DNA of 64,000 nucleotides from Marvania coccoides (GCA_963854735.1 OY978100.1:496001-560000); one strand, 5' to 3'. Shown: positions 32,635-45,479, numbered from the stretch's first letter. The notes: a model not told the origin generated them from the letters alone. Translations and numbers: made by a program.

Positions 32635-35295
32635 ATGAGCGGCCCGGATACAATGAATCCCCCCCACGCGCAGCGCTCCATCGGCGACTGGCTCGTGGGG
32701 GCCATGCTGGGCTCAGGGTCGTTCGCGGTGGTGTGGAAGGCGCAGCACCGCACCACAGGGCGCACCGCGGCCATCAAGGAGATCAATCTGAACCGCCTGA
32801 ACGCCAGGCTTCGCCAGAGCCTTGAGAGCGAGGTGTCCATCCTGCAGCGCATCTCCCACCCCAACATCGTGCAGCTCTACGAGGTGATCGAGGCGCACGG
32901 CCGGCTGTTCATCGTCATGGAGTACTGCAGCGGCGGTGACCTGGCGCAGCTGCTCAAGTCTGGAGGAAAGCTGGCAGAGCCAGCGGTGCGGGGCTTCATG
33001 ACGGACCTCAGCGCTGGGCTCAGGGAAATGTGGACGCACCATCTCGTGCACGTGAGAGAGGAGGCGTTTCCTCTTGTTTTCCTTTATTTTCTCGACAACT
33101 TTTTATCACCTTTCCCCCCATCAGTTTCTCATTCTCACGGCTTTATAACATTACATTCTATACGAACCGCTCTTCCCTGGTTTCCCCTGAACTAGTGTTT
33201 TATTGTTTGCCTCCTTGCAGCGTGATTTAAAGCCGCAAAATTTGTTGCTAGCCACTCAGCCGCCTTCCCTACCCCTGGACCCCTCTGCGCCCACCCCGAC
33301 CCTCAAAATTGCAGACTTTGGTTTTGCACGCGCTCTGGGACCGCAACTGCTGGCGGAAACGCTGTGCGGATCGCCGCTTTACATGGCTCCGGAAATTTTG
33401 TTGGCGCAGCGTTATGACGCCAAAGCAGACCTGTGGAGCGTGGGCACCATCATGTATGAGATGGTGAGAGCTGTATAATTGGTCTCCGTTCAGCTGAGCG
33501 AAAGAACTGCTGTTTTTCCTCTTTGCATGAAAAGAATTAATTCCGATTTTTGCCTAATTGAAAAAATCAAAATTCCCTCGAACTTTGTTGGTATTAACCC
33601 AATTTTTTCTTTCTTTCTCTCGCTCGCAATTTATCTCTTGCAGCTCGTGGGATCTCCGCCCTACACCGGTGGTAACCAGCTGGCGCTTCTGAAGAGCATT
33701 CGCGAGCGTGAGGTCCGCATCCCTCCGGCGCTGGCCCAGCAGCTCTCCCCACCCTGCCGCGCGCTCGTGCACGCCCTACTGCGCCGCAACGCCGTCGAAC
33801 GCATCTCCTTCGACGAGTTTTTCAGCCATCCGTTCATCGCAGGGGAAGGCGCAGCAGCAGGTGGGGATGCTGCTGCCTTCTCTCGGGCACCCCAGCACAT
33901 TGTGGGCTTCCACGGCAGGGGTGCGGGGGCGTCTGCGGGCGCCGGCATGCCCCCACCTGCAGCTGTGCCTGTGGGGCAGCTCACCGAGCAGTTCAGACCC
34001 CGACTGGTGAGAACGAGTCGGTGAAGTGAAAATTGGCGCTGACCACACACAGCATGGCTCCTTTTACAGAATTTAATGCCACTGACCTCGCATTCTATGA
34101 CACTGTTTCGGCGTTCTCTAGATGGTTGCGCGATTCCAGGCGCTATTTAATAAAAAAAATAAACGTTTTTTTCCTTCGTTCGTTACAATAATTAATTTTG
34201 CAGGTCAGCATGCGGCATCCAGTGCAGCAGCAGCCGCAACGCCCTCAGCGGCCACCCCCACGGGAGGCTACATCAGCGGAGGAGTACGACGACGACGAAT
34301 ACGTCTTGGTCACAGCTGCTGACCCCCCTGCCGCAGACGCTGCCGCTGCCGCCGCCCCCGCTGCTGCAGCAGCAACCCCGCCCTTGCGGGAGGTCGGTAT
34401 GCCGAGGAGCGCCCCAGGGATGCCTTTGGAAGCGTTCCTGCTGTCGACTAGCCCTGATAAGGACGCCGCTGGTGAAGGCAGCTTGGCGGGTTTGCCTTTG
34501 GAAGTGGGTGATGAAGCTGGAGGCGCTGTGCCCTGGCAGACAGCGGGCAGGCGGCAGTTTCTGAGGCTTGTGGCTGGCATTTTGGATGCGTTGGGGGTGG
34601 AGGAAGCGCCGTTGGGGTCGTCGCAAAAGAGCGGCAACGGCAGAGGCAGTGGCGGAAAAAGCAGCGAGGGGCCAGAAGAGATTCCGCCGCAGGAGGCAGC
34701 GGCGGCAGCTGCTCGGCAGCTCTCGTATCACCTGGCGGCGCTGCAGCTGTATGATCAAGCGCTGAGGGGGCCGAGAGAAGAGCGGAGTGAGGGTGAAGGG
34801 GGGCTGCCGCAAAGCATGTACAGCAGCGCTGGCAGTGCTGACAGCGGGCTGGGTGAGGGTGACGTCGACGCCGCGCGCGACGAGGCCGCTGCCGCGCTGT
34901 TGCACGCAGAAACCGCCGCTGCAGCGCTGCAGGCGGCTGCGCAGCGCTGCCGAGAAGAAGACAGGAGGGGCACTTCCAACGCTCCCGCCGAATTTTCTTT
35001 AGCAAACCTCACTGAGCTGCCGGACCCGTGGGCTGTCGCCCACAGGGCGGCGCTGCGATGGGCGGAGACCGCAGCTACCGAGGAGCTGCTGGGAAACTAC
35101 GCTCGAGGAAAGGCATTGTACTGCCAGTCTGGGATTGTACTGCATTTCTTGGCGGCGGAAGCCAGGACCCTGGCGTGCCACCCCGCGCCGCAGCTGACCT
35201 CTGCGGATGAGGCCAGGCTGCGGCGGTGCGCCTCTGCCACGGCCGCTAGGTGGGCTGTGTGCGCTGCGCAGGAAAAAGCAGAGGAAAGCTCGTAG
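32635..35295 (+). CDS. ATG1: ATG1/ULK-type autophagy protein kinase
   Basis: Four exons, 32635-33051, 33221-33463, 33644-34006 and 34204-35295, give 704 residues. ATG1 starts autophagosome formation with ATG13. The kinase domain is N-terminal: glycine loop [12 protein letters not shown], lysine in [31 protein letters not shown] (His from exon 1, RD from exon 2), [20 protein letters not shown] and [20 protein letters not shown] and [10 protein letters not shown] are characteristic of ATG1/ULK. A long low-complexity Ala/Pro/Gly linker follows, then a C-terminal helical region from about residue 510 ([19 protein letters not shown] and [20 protein letters not shown]), where ATG1 has tandem MIT domains. 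The first ATG is at 32635; a second is at 32650. TGTAA is at 35324. Confidence 0.9.
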
Positions 35296-35323
35296 CAATG
35301 TTTCAAGACGGGTATTCTATCTA

Positions 35324-35328
35324 TGTAA
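35324..35328 (+). terminator. TGTAA polyadenylation signal of ATG1-type gene
   Basis: TGTAA 29 nt after the stop codon. Confidence 0.5.
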
Positions 35329-35661
35329 AGAGTGTACATTACTCTGGGGGGTTTTCGTGGTTTGTCTTTTGTAGGCATGTTTTGCCGAGCGAGGCGCCTT
35401 TTTGTTCTGATTAAAAAACAAAAACTAAAAAAATGTTCCCAGTTAGCATATAGTCGACTCTATACCATTCAATCTAAACGATTATTTCTTTTTTTGTCCC
35501 ACTTTCTTTTGTATGCTTTCGTTCCTACCTTTTCTGTATTTTGGAGGCTCCAGAGCAGCATCCTTCATCGTACAGTTCAAATTCATTTGATTTCGGAGCA
35601 TTTTTCTTCTTCCCGTGTATTCCATGCTGCCGATTGTATTATACAAACCCCAAGACGCGTA

Positions 35662-35666
35662 TTACA
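35662..35666 (-). terminator. TGTAA (minus strand) signal of the TFIIIC gene
   Basis: TTACA on the plus strand, reading TGTAA on the minus strand, 58 nt past the stop at 35724. Confidence 0.5.
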
Positions 35667-35723
35667 TTTATTGAAAGAGCTGATTTTTGTTGAACAGGAA
35701 AATTCAAGTGAAAAGACACCGCC

Positions 35724-38700
35724 TCAGAACGTCAGGTGCTCGCGCAGCACGCGACGCGCCAACGGGGCCGCTCCCGACCCTTTCAGAATCAGCGCCAAGT
35801 TGAAGGCAGCTTCGGGGGCCACCTCGAACTGATAAGAACCTGACCCGTCCCGTGCCGCTGCCGCCGCCTGCGACTGCTGCGTAGGGCTGCCGGCGGACGG
35901 CCCCACCCCCTCCTCCCCATCCACTTCCATCATCTCCATCCCTTCAGCGACCACCGCTGCCGCCGTCCCCCCCGCCGCCGTCGCCAGGGCTTTCTGGTAC
36001 AGCGGCACCGCCAGAAAGTTCAGCGTCAGCTGCTGCGCCGCGCGCGCCATGTTGTACGCCGCCTCCGCCGGCTCCCGCCGCCGCCGTCCGTACTCTTGCA
36101 GCAGCGCAAACGCCTCTAGCACGGTGGTGTTGCGGTTGGGGACGTGGCGGGACGTTGCATAGTTTGCCAGCGCCACTGCCAGGCACAGCAGCACGAGCGG
36201 CTCGTCGGGGGCGGCGCGGTACGCCTGGAAGTACTCCCCCAGCGCCGTGCTGTAGGCGCCAGACTGCAGGTGCGCGTGGCCGTTCATCAGCATCAGCGGC
36301 AGCGAGCTGGGGTTGCGGTGCCTCAGCGGCGCCATGAACTTCATGGTCTGCCGAGCGCCACCCGCGGCGATTTGGCACCGTGCGAACGCGTTCCAAGCGG
36401 CGGGAGAGGAGGGCCATCGGGCTGCCGGAGTTTTCAAGTGGCTGATGGCAATGGGCAGATCGTGTGCCACTAGGGCAGCCTCGCCGGCCAGGAGGCGCAT
36501 CACGTCGCGCTTGCGGCGCATGCTGGTGCTGCAGAAGCGAAGGAAATTCAAATTAGAAAAATAAATTAAATTCTTACTACACATTCACTTCAACTGTTTT
36601 CTTGAAACTTCATAAAGTTTAGAAAAACGGCAATTACCCTAAACTACCCGAAAAGAGAGAAAAATCCCATAAATAATGTAAACACCGGTTTATTCAGTTC
36701 GTACCGTTTGTTCAGGATGGTGGCCGCGTGCTCTGCCAGCTCCCTGGCCACCGGCGCCCTTCCGGTGCGGAGCAGCCCCAGCACGGTGTCCACCATCAGC
36801 TTGAAGGGCTCGTCGTCCTTAATCAGCCCTGGCAGCGTCGGCACAGGCGGCATAGGCACCTCCAGGATCTCCGCCGGCGCCTCCTCGTCCTCCTGTCGCC
36901 GACGGCTGCTGCGCCGCCGCCGATCTGACACATAACCCACGAAAACAGCGTCTTCAGGATCTTCCTGCGCCACCGCGCCGCGGGACCTACGCCCCCGCCC
37001 CCTCCCCCGCCCCCTCCCGCGCGGCTTGCTATCACCCAGCGCAGCGGCATCTCGCCTGGCAATGGCTGCCGCAGTGTCGCCCGCTTCCAGCGCCGCCAGC
37101 GAGGCTTGCACGGAGGGCAAGGCAAGATCCACAAACAGGTCATCTCGCCCGCACGCTTTCAGCACCCCTGCGCGCTGAATGAGGTCCTCTTCGGTGGTCA
37201 GCCCCACAACGCCGCCTATAGCCCCCTGAGGAATCGTCCCTCCCAGCCTCCCCAGAGCTGCTCCAGCCCCCACCTCATCCCCCGCCTCCCTCAGCGCCTC
37301 CGTCAGCGCCAGCACCGCGTCCATGTGCCCGAAATGCGAGGCGTCAATCTCCTCCAAAACCTGCCGCCAAAGATCCACCGCCGCGGAGGGCCCGTGCAGC
37401 CGCGCCCTACAGTCCGCGAGGCGGCGCCACACGTCAGGACGCGCGGTGAGCGGCTCGTCCGCCAGCGCCTTTAAAAAAGGCTCAGCACTGTCGTCGCGGC
37501 CCAGCGCCTCAAAGGCGTCAGCAACTGCGAAAAACAGGTCGTCAAACATCGCCACCGGGTGCGCCATCAGCGGCTGGAGCGCCACCAACGCGCTGTCCAC
37601 GTCCCCCAGCCGCGCGGTCGCCAGCGCGGCCTTCACCGCCAGTTCAATAGGGAACTCTTCCCCCGCCCCCACCATCTCCCTCCTGGCTCGATTCAACACG
37701 TCCAGCGCCTCCTGCCACTCCCGCATGTCGGGGGCAAACAGCAGCTCCGCCAGCAGGTTGACGTGAGTGAGGTCGGTAGTCTCAGGGTAGGTGTCCCAGT
37801 ACGCCCGCAGCACCGCTGCAGCCTTCTCACTCTGCTTCGCGTGGAAATAAAGCCGCGCCAGCTGCTTGGCGACCTCGGGGTGCTCCGGGCGGGCCGCGCG
37901 CACCGCCTCCAGACCCTCCACTGCCTTCCTGTGCTGCCCCAGGGAGGCCAGCAGCATGGAGCGGTCGTAGCGAGCGTCAACGTCGTCGCGGTCTCGCTTA
38001 ATCACCTGCTTGTATTGGAATATGATGCATTGTGTGGATATAAATTGGATATGAATTGCGATTATTATAAGAAGGCCGGGGCTGTAATCTAAACATAACC
38101 ATGAGCTTGAAGCTTGAATAAATATATAGGGCAAAAAAAGAAAAAAATTCGGGAAAATGTATATTTAAACAATGCCTCATTCGAATTAAAATGTTCAGTT
38201 TCCTACCTGCGTCAGGCAGTAAACCGACTGCCGCACCAGCCCCTGCTTGTTCGACATGTCTGCCAGGCGGCGCCACAGGTCGGCCTGCTTGGGCGTCAGG
38301 TGCGCCGCAATCATGAAGAAATTCAGCGACCGCTTGGCGTCCCCCACCTCCTCGTACAGCAGGCCCAGCAGGTGGTAGGCGTCGGACGCGTAAGGCGCCA
38401 GCCGCACCACCTCTTGTAACATGGCAATGGCCTCCTGGTGGCGCTGCATGGCGTACAGCAGGTTGGCTTCGCCCAGCTTCTTGGAAACTTCCTCGGGGAG
38501 ATCGCGCCGCGCGATACCGGTCTTATTGGCCCGCCGGCGGTACTTTTCACGGTTTCTGGCTCGCCGGCGGCTCATTGAGGGCGCCAGGCCCAACCGCTCC
38601 GCCAGGTCATCATTCCACTTGTCCAGTACTTCCTCGCTGCCACCAATACCGTCACCGTCATCGCCCATTACGTTGTCGGCATGCTGCACCCGCGGTCGCG

Positions 38701-39199
38701 GCCGTTTGGAGGCCACATTTGAAGGCCCTCCTCTGTCTGCTGCCGCCTCTCCCTCTCCCCCTTCCTCTCCATCTTCGCCACCCTCCTCATCCTCATCCTC
38801 ATACTCCTCATACTCCTCTTCTTCTTCTTCTTCTTCGTCCTCCTCGTCTTTGCGCGCCAGCCGCTTGCTGCGGCGCCGCCGCTGCTGCAGCAGCAGCTCG
38901 TATGGCGCTTGGTCTGAGGTTTCCATGCCCTTCAGCACCGCCAGCGGGTCCAGCTCGTCGTCAAAGAACGTGCCACCTTCATCTGCGCCCTCTGCGTGAA
39001 AGAATTGGGCGGAAACAGCTCTGTGAGAGCCTCAGAACGCAGGGCAACGCAAGCTGCCGCCGCCAAACGCACCTGAGGAGGCACTGCTGGAGTACCCTTC
39101 GTCTGAGGAGTCTCCACCCGCTGCCGTCTGCAAAGGGTTAATTTCCTCGACCTCCTCTTCATCGTCCGTCGGGAGGTAATCGCTCTCTGAGCGTGACAT
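35724..39199 (-). CDS. TFIIIC TPR subunit (GTF3C3/TFC4 homologue)
   Basis: Four exons, 39199-39073, 38991-38207, 38005-36705 and 36528-35724, give 1005 residues. This is the TPR scaffold of TFIIIC that recruits TFIIIB to tRNA and 5S genes. The N-terminus is acidic (runs of Glu/Asp around residues 90-115), as in yeast TFC4. Then come TPR repeats (ANLLYAMQRHQEAIAMLQEV, DAYHLLGLLYEEVGDAKRSL and more through exon 3), an RG-rich insert (GRGRGRGRGRR), and a conserved C-terminal block: YNMARAAQQLTLNFLAVPLY and ...EAAFNLALILKGSGAAPLARRVLREHLTF. That ending is diagnostic of the family. Met1 is chosen at 39199 (MSRSESDYLP); an upstream in-frame Met exists. Divergent from the ARIADNE gene. Confidence 0.92.
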
Positions 39200-39682
39200 T
39201 TTCAAAAACAAAATTGATTCGATCAGAGCCAAAAGGTGCGCAGGGTCATCGAACGCTATCGAATCTATATTTTGGATATAAAACCGTTTTAATTGATTTT
39301 TAATATGCAGCTGAACGCCTGAAAGAACGCCTTCTGAAAATTTGATGAGGAAAGGGAATTTTGCCGTCGTTTAAAAGACTCTGAGAAACGTGTGATTGTT
39401 TCGCATTGCTAAACGTTTGATCACAACCTCCTTTCGCAGCTCCCCTGACGAGACGGCATTCAATAGCACAAAATTGTTTGTCTCAATCAAACCCAAAATA
39501 TCTTTAGACCCGAAGAATACGACAACCTCCGGCATAGAGGTTCTACCCACTATGGTATAAACAACCCGTGAAGGTTCTCTTGTCGACCTTGACACCCACA
39601 GCGCTCACTTTTCGGCCAGCGAACGATCTCACATTTTCACAAGCCTCGTTTCCGCCCCGTTTCTTGCGCATTCTCGAGCCCA
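39200..39682. other. Divergent intergenic region
   Basis: About 480 bases between the TFIIIC and ARIADNE genes, probably a shared promoter. A 74-codon frame on the minus strand (39595-39371, MSRSTREPSRVVYTIVGRTS...) has a protein-like composition but no known match and would lie in the promoter; see findings. Confidence 0.35.
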
Positions 39683-42012
39683 ATGGAACAAGAGGACGAG
39701 TGGTTTGACGACTTTGAGGAGGACAGCTACGGCGGGGGTGACTCGGACGCTTCTCCCAGCTACGACAGCGACGCTGAGCTGCAAGGCGAGCAGGCCACCG
39801 CCTCGTACCGCCCCAAGCAGGCCGCCTTCACCATCATCCCCGCCGCCGCCCTTAAATCAATCCAGCACGAGACCCTGGAGCAGGTCCAGTCCATTATGGG
39901 CTGTTCTACCACCACCGCCCGAGCGCTTCTATCTTTCTTCAGCTGGGACGTGGAAAGCGTGCTCAGCACCATCGCGGAGCGCGGAGAAGAAGAAGTCTAC
40001 AAACGCGCAGGCGTCGCGCCCACCGGCGCTGCCGCAGCAGCAGCAGCTGCTGCCGCTAGCAACATCGGCAGGGGCGGCAGAAGCGGCGGGGCTTCCAGTG
40101 GCCCTCCAGGCAGCGACGCTTCGGTGTGCGCGGTGTGCTTCACGGAGGCGGGGGCGGTGGAAGGGATGGTGACGATGCCATGCGGGCACTCCTTCTGCGC
40201 GGGGTGCTGGCGGCAGCATTTGTCCATAGGCGTGAGAGAGGGGCTGGGGCGGAGGCTAAAGTGCATGGCGCCCAAGTGCGGGGTGCTGTGCGACGAGGAC
40301 CGCGTGGAGGAGCTGCTGCGGGACGATCCTGCGCTGCTGGAGAAATACGAGAGCGCGCTCATCGGTACGATAACCAAGATTACCCAGTCACCCTTTATAT
40401 TCTTCCGCTGATTGTTGTTCCTCCCATTTTTTACATACACTGGCATTTTTTTTTATTTTTTTTAGATGGATATGTTGATGATAACAGGCGCGTGCGGTGG
40501 TGCCCTTCTACCCCTCATTGCGGCAATGCCGTTCGCGTCAATGGCGACCCTCACTGCGAGGTCGAGTGTCCCTGCTCCAAGCAGTTTTGCTTCGCTTGCG
40601 GGGAGGCTCCTCACTCCCCAGCTACCTGCAACATGTAAGCGCATCTAAATCGCGTTTTTTTCGCTCTACTTCCGCATAATTTTGGTACCACCAGAAATAT
40701 GTTGCAGCAAAACTATCACTAACAAACTACCTCGATTCTGTTTTAATTAATTCGCAGGGTGCGGCAGTGGGTGCAGAGCATCCGAGACGGCTCAGAAACG
40801 GCCTCCTGGCTGCAGGCCAACACCAAGCCCTGCCCGAAATGTGCCAAGCCGGTGGAAAAGAACGGCGGCTGCAACTTGGTGCTGTGCAGGTGCGGACAGG
40901 CGTTCTGCTGGCTTTGCGGGCAGGCCACAGGGCGGGCGCACGACTGGCACCAAATAAGCGGCCACTCGTGCGGCGCCTACAAAGACGATGCAGAAAAGGA
41001 GGCAAACGAGGGGCAGCGGTGAGAGAGTTCAATTTCTTTTCTTTTTTCTCATTTTTTTCGGGATTCAATTCAACTTTTTTGGGGGTGTGGGGGGCGGGGG
41101 GGGGGGGGGGAAGGGGTAAATTCACACATTGACATTTTTGGGTTGGGACCGATTCAATGACTCGTTATTCATTAAAAGGATAAACATGCATGTACAAGAA
41201 GTCGTTTTGTTTCCCACGTGATTCCTCGACTCTCCACCTCATCTCTTGATTATCCGTGCCGTGCAGCAACCTCAAGCGGTACCTGCACTATCTCATGCGC
41301 TACGAGGCCCACCTGGGGTCCCTCAAGTTCGAGGAGGCGGCGCGCACCCAGCTGGAGAACAAAATTGATGCCATGGTGGAGACGGAAACGTCGCTTTCCA
41401 ACTTCTCTTGGCTGTCGGACGCGCTGCAGCAGCTGTTTTTGGCGCGCCGGGTCATGGCGTACTCATACGTGATGGCTTACTATCTATTTGGCCCCTCTTT
41501 CGCTGATGAATTTCCCCCGGAGGTGGCGTCCACCAATAAGGAGCTGTTCGAGGACAAGCAGGGGCAACTGGAGATCGAGGTGGAGCGTTTGGCAGAGCTG
41601 GTGGAGCGCGCGCCCCAGGGGTCGCTCGCTGAGAGCCGTCTGACGGTGGTGAACCTTACGTCGACAATCAACGCCCGCATCGTGAAAATGTACCAAGTGG
41701 TGGAGAACGACATCGCGCCGCAGGTAGGACAGGGAGGGGATGCACACTGTTATTGTATTATCACATTTCAAATTGAAATAATGGGACATATGGCGCAAGT
41801 TTTTTTTTTTTTTTAATTCTTTTATTCTTTCATTTTTATTTTAATGATGATCGTTGCAGGTGGCTGGGCGTTCCATGGCTATTGCGCCGTACGCCGGGCA
41901 GCGCAGTAAGGAGCAGATCAAAGGAGAGGTGGCTGGAGAGGCGCTGATGGTGGAAGGCGAGGAAGAGGAGCAGCCAGAGTCGTCAGGGAGCAAACGGCAG
42001 AGGCAGCGATGA
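39683..42012 (+). CDS. ARI: ARIADNE-type RBR E3 ubiquitin ligase
   Basis: Five exons, 39683-40364, 40466-40634, 40758-41018, 41267-41723 and 41860-42012, give 573 residues. RBR ligases take ubiquitin onto a RING2 cysteine before passing it to substrate. The acidic N-terminus (EDEWFDDFEEDSYGG) is followed by a UBA-like helix region, RING1 (CAVCFTEAG...CGHSFCAGCWRQHL, C3HC4), the in-between-RING domain (RWCPSTPHCGNAV...CSKQFCFACGEAPH) and RING2 (KPCPKCAKPVEKNGGCN...CRCGQAFCWLCGQA). The expected catalytic cysteine falls at GGCNLVLC. The Ariadne domain follows in exon 4 (LKRYLHYLMRYEAHLGSLKFE), a region that autoinhibits the enzyme. Intron 3 carries a G-rich tract (see findings). Confidence 0.96.
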
Positions 42013-42336
42013 GCGAGGGGTGATATAATAACCATAGAAACGGTGCCTAGTGTCTAGTCGGACAAAAATCCGTTTTTTCTTTTTCTTTTAATAGTTTTCC
42101 CCCTTGACCGGACTTTGAAAAGATTTCCGAATAAAAAACAGGCAACAGTATCTTGCTTTTTCAACTAATATCTGTACTATGCTCATTTTTTCCCCTTTGA
42201 TAGGTAGTTGATTCAAATATGTACGAATGCTTCGAATAAGAAATCTATACCTGCGTTTGCCAAAAACAATTTTTCTTTCATTATTTCGATACCACGGCCC
42301 GATTGGGGCCTTATTAAAACCATTCAACCGCTGCTC
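42013..42336. other. Convergent 3' region
   Basis: AT-rich sequence between ARIADNE (+) and aldo/keto reductase (-) 3' ends. No further feature found. Confidence 0.35.
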
Positions 42337-43392
42337 CTATACAACCACAGATGGATCCCAACAGAACTTCTGCTGCTGCAATTCCCCCAGCGCATCCAGC
42401 GCAGCCTCGTCTGCTTTTGAGAGCCACTGGCCGTCGGCCAAGATTTGCATGCCTTGTGCCTGCGGAGAAAACTCCGCAATGCGCTCTGCGCGGATGCTCT
42501 TGGGCAGCACCGCTACGCACCCCTTCTGCGTAACATAAAAAAAGAATATACAGGTGTCAGCAATGTTAATTGAGGGCGGGACGAAAAAAGTAACGTGCCT
42601 GCAAGCCCCAGCATAGGAGAAGCTGCGTCGGCGCCTTTCCCGAACGGGAAGCAATATGAGCTACCTCAGGGAAACGCTCAGGGTCCAGTAGCACCCCTGC
42701 GCCGAATGAGGAGTAGGCAACGACGCCAACGCCGTGCTCTCCACAAAACTGGCGCAGCGCAGTCTGCGGCCACAGAGGGTGGCATTCCACCTGGTTCACC
42801 ACTGGAGGCACTACTGCATGACGCAGCAGCTCTTCCAGGTGCGCAATTTCGTAGTTGCTGACTCCTATGGATCGAGCTAGGTCTTTAGCAACCATCTCTT
42901 CAAGGACTCGCCAAGTCTCCAGCCTATTTTGAGCGTGCTGGGGCGAATCAGGCGGGATTCTTGAGGTTGCTGGCCAGTGAATGAGCATGAGATCGACGTA
43001 CCCCAGGTCCAGGCGCTGCAATATGGCTGCGCAGGCGGCGGCGGCGCGCTCCGTGCCTTGCTCGTATGGGGAGACTTTGCTGGTGATAAATACGTCTTCC
43101 CTGCTGCGGATGAAGCCCTGCGCGATGGCCTGCCTCACAGCTGCCCCCACCTCCACTTCATTCTGCACGCAAGGTTTTTCAAGGAGGCCGGCGGTTGCAA
43201 TGACGGGCGGAGCTGCAGGGACATATAAAATGCACTACGTCGCGCGCAGTTTGCGTTTTATGCTCGCACCTTGTACACTGAAGCGGTATCGATGTGACGA
43301 ATGCCGTGGCGCAGCGCAGTGAGAACTGCTGCATGAACAGCTTCACCAGTTGAACGAAATGTGCCCAAGCCAACGCAAGGTAGTGTCTTCAT
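42337..43392 (-). CDS. Aldo/keto reductase
   Basis: Three exons, 43392-43270, 43162-42599 and 42525-42337, give 291 residues, the usual TIM-barrel size. NADPH-dependent carbonyl reductase is the family activity; the substrate cannot be read from sequence. The catalytic tetrad is present: Asp and Tyr in HIDTASVY, Lys in FITSKVSP, and His in LIHWPA. Other marks are GLGTFRSTGEAV at the N-terminus, SIGVSNYEI, NQVECHPLWPQ and LPKSIRAERIAEF. The reading across intron 2 (CWGLQ/KGCVAVLPKS) matches the family exactly but needs a GC donor (CAG/GCACGT). No transit peptide, so cytosolic by inference. It is divergent from the TraB gene, 168 nt apart. Confidence 0.95.
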
Positions 43393-43560
43393 TACATTGA
43401 AACATCAGTTTAATAAATGAAATGCCAATTTAATGAATCAAATAGCTCTCGGGCAGCCCCGTGGGCTGGGTTTGGATTTGAAAAAAAAATGAGAAATAAC
43501 GTACAAACTCGCCACTTGCCCGCAGGAGATCAAATAAATATATTTATTGTTTTCTACAGC

Positions 43561-44572
43561 ATGGAGGATGACGCAGTTGCTCCCTTGCAGAGCGTTGTCG
43601 TCGAGACGATCCAACAAAATGACCAATTGCCAGAGCCATTGGCCGTTTTGAAATTCAACGCATCAGATGATGCTGCGGAGGAGTGCACATATTACATTTT
43701 GGGCACAGCGCACGTGTCAAGAAGCAGCTGCGACGATGCAGCTCGATTAATTCAAACTGTGAAACCAGACCTCGTCTTCATTGAACTGTGCCCTGAGCGG
43801 CAGCCCCTTCTGCAGCTAAAAAAGATAAAGGTGCGGCTCCACCAAATTGACACCGTTTTGAGGCATCCAACGATAATCCTCCTTAAGTTCAGTTTTTCAC
43901 TCCCTCTCGGTTTCTCTCTCGCTGTTCCAGGAGCCCACCCTCTCCGAGGTCATGTCCGACATCCGCAGCGGCCGCAGCACCCCCTTCCAGGGCATTTACA
44001 GCTGGCTGTTAGCCCGCGTCGGCAAAGATCTCGACGTCCCGCCAGGCGAAGAATTCCGCGTGGCAGTGCGCGAAGCCGCTGCCATCGACGCCTGCGTTGT
44101 CCTGGGCGACCGCCCGCTGAACATCACCCTTGCTCGCCTGTGGGCAGCGCTGTCTGCATGGGAAAAATGCCGCCTGCTGGGCACGCTGCTTTGGACTGGC
44201 CTCAGCATGCTGGACAAGGATGCCATGCGGCAGGAGATCGAAGAAATGAAAAACACAGACGTGCTGACGGCTGCCATCCTGGAAGTGGGCAAAACTTTTC
44301 CATCGCTGCTGGCACCATTGATCACTGAGCGGGATCAGTTCATGGTGCACATCATGCAGCGGCTGGCGGGGCAGGCGACGACGGTGGTGGCGATCGTGGG
44401 CGCGGGGCACTTGCAGGGGATTCGGGAGCAGTGGAGTGAGGAAATCGACGTGGAAGCTATCTGCCGAATGCCAGCGAAGCCGAAGCGGCGGGTGAGGACA
44501 GGGCTGGTGGTGGCGATGGCTGCCACGGGGATGGTGGTGGCATTTGGAGCCGTGCGGTGGGGGCGGCGGTGA
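43561..44572 (+). CDS. TraB-domain membrane protein
   Basis: Two exons, 43561-43830 and 43931-44572, give 303 residues. The TraB/PrgY fold shows in YYILGTAHVSRSSCDDA, VFIELCPERQPLL, ACVVLGDRPLNITLARLW, and VVAIVGAGHLQGIREQW. These carry the two GxxH motifs (GTAHV and GAGHL) and the Glu and Arg positions typical of the family (ELCPER). Eukaryotic members sit in the outer mitochondrial or plastid membranes. The C-terminus has one hydrophobic helix (TGLVVAMAATGMVVAFGAV) followed by RWGRR, compatible with tail anchoring. The exact role is unsettled in the family. Confidence 0.93.
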
Positions 44573-45479
44573 TATCTTGTACGTTCGGATGATAGTATAC
44601 AATATTAGTAGGAGCTGTGGCACGAACGTGAATCGGGTGAATGAAGCTCCGCCAGTATCCTCTTTATATGTATTGTGAGATGGCGTGGCGACGATGGTTT
44701 TGTTGAGGAGAATGATGTGTGTGATGGATTGGATCTGCCATTGCGGCCTTTCCAGCTGTTGTAACGTGAAAGAAATTTCTTGTTGTTGGAATACTACTTC
44801 TGTCATTATAGTTATGACGCTATTACAAGGAGAAAGCGCAGCACACGGTGTGGTTTTGCTTAAAACAAGGACAGAGAGAATGAAAAAATAGAAACCGAGG
44901 GAAGAAGGGGGCTTGGCAAGCACCGCCTGTCAAATTTAAAAAGAAAAAGGGAAAAAAAAAGTTCAAAAAGGAAGAAAAGAAAAATGGATGAGGAAGAAGA
45001 AGGATGGCGGTGGAAAATGTACTTATTAACATATGAACATACGTGGCATGATACGGGAAAATGAGGATGCGTGGTGCATGCGCCAAAAAAAAATTGTATT
45101 TTCCCTCTTCTTTTGAAGTACAATGAAACGGAAGGGTGGACAGTGGCCATTTTTTGCTGTTGAATCTGAAGAGTCATATTCGAGTCTTTCGTTGAGCACA
45201 CAAAACACATCTAAACAGTCAACGATAATACTAGTAATAAGTCATATAGGTCTCTTCTTGCACTTAACTGCCAGTGATACTCAAAAATAATGGAAAATGA
45301 AAGGGAAAGGTGAGAGAATGAGTCTCATACGTAGGTCGAGCATAATACAAAGAATATTTTGTATTTTTTTTGTTTTTACTTTACGACATATTTTTCTTGT
45401 GTCACTTTGCAGGTCACCCACTTCAAACTGCGCCCCATATTGCGTCGAAAAAACACTGTATGTTTCTTACTTATCTTGT
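44573..45479. other. Convergent intergenic region, purine-rich
   Basis: About 900 bases between converging genes. A TGTAA lies at 44760-44764. A long purine-rich tract (AAGAAAAAGG...) runs about 44870-45000. Small frames on both strands are Lys/Phe-rich by-products of this composition. No gene was supported. Confidence 0.4.

Larger units (their letters stand above)
35296..35723. other. Convergent 3' UTR region
   Basis: AT-rich sequence between ATG1 (+) and the TFIIIC gene (-). TGTAA is at 35324-35328 on the plus strand and TTACA (minus-strand TGTAA) at 35662-35666, one for each gene. Confidence 0.5.

Noticed and set aside
38770..38850. Possible microsatellite (TCCTCATCCTCATACTCC...)
   Set aside because: It is the coding sequence of the acidic Glu/Asp-rich region of the TFIIIC subunit, not an independent repeat.
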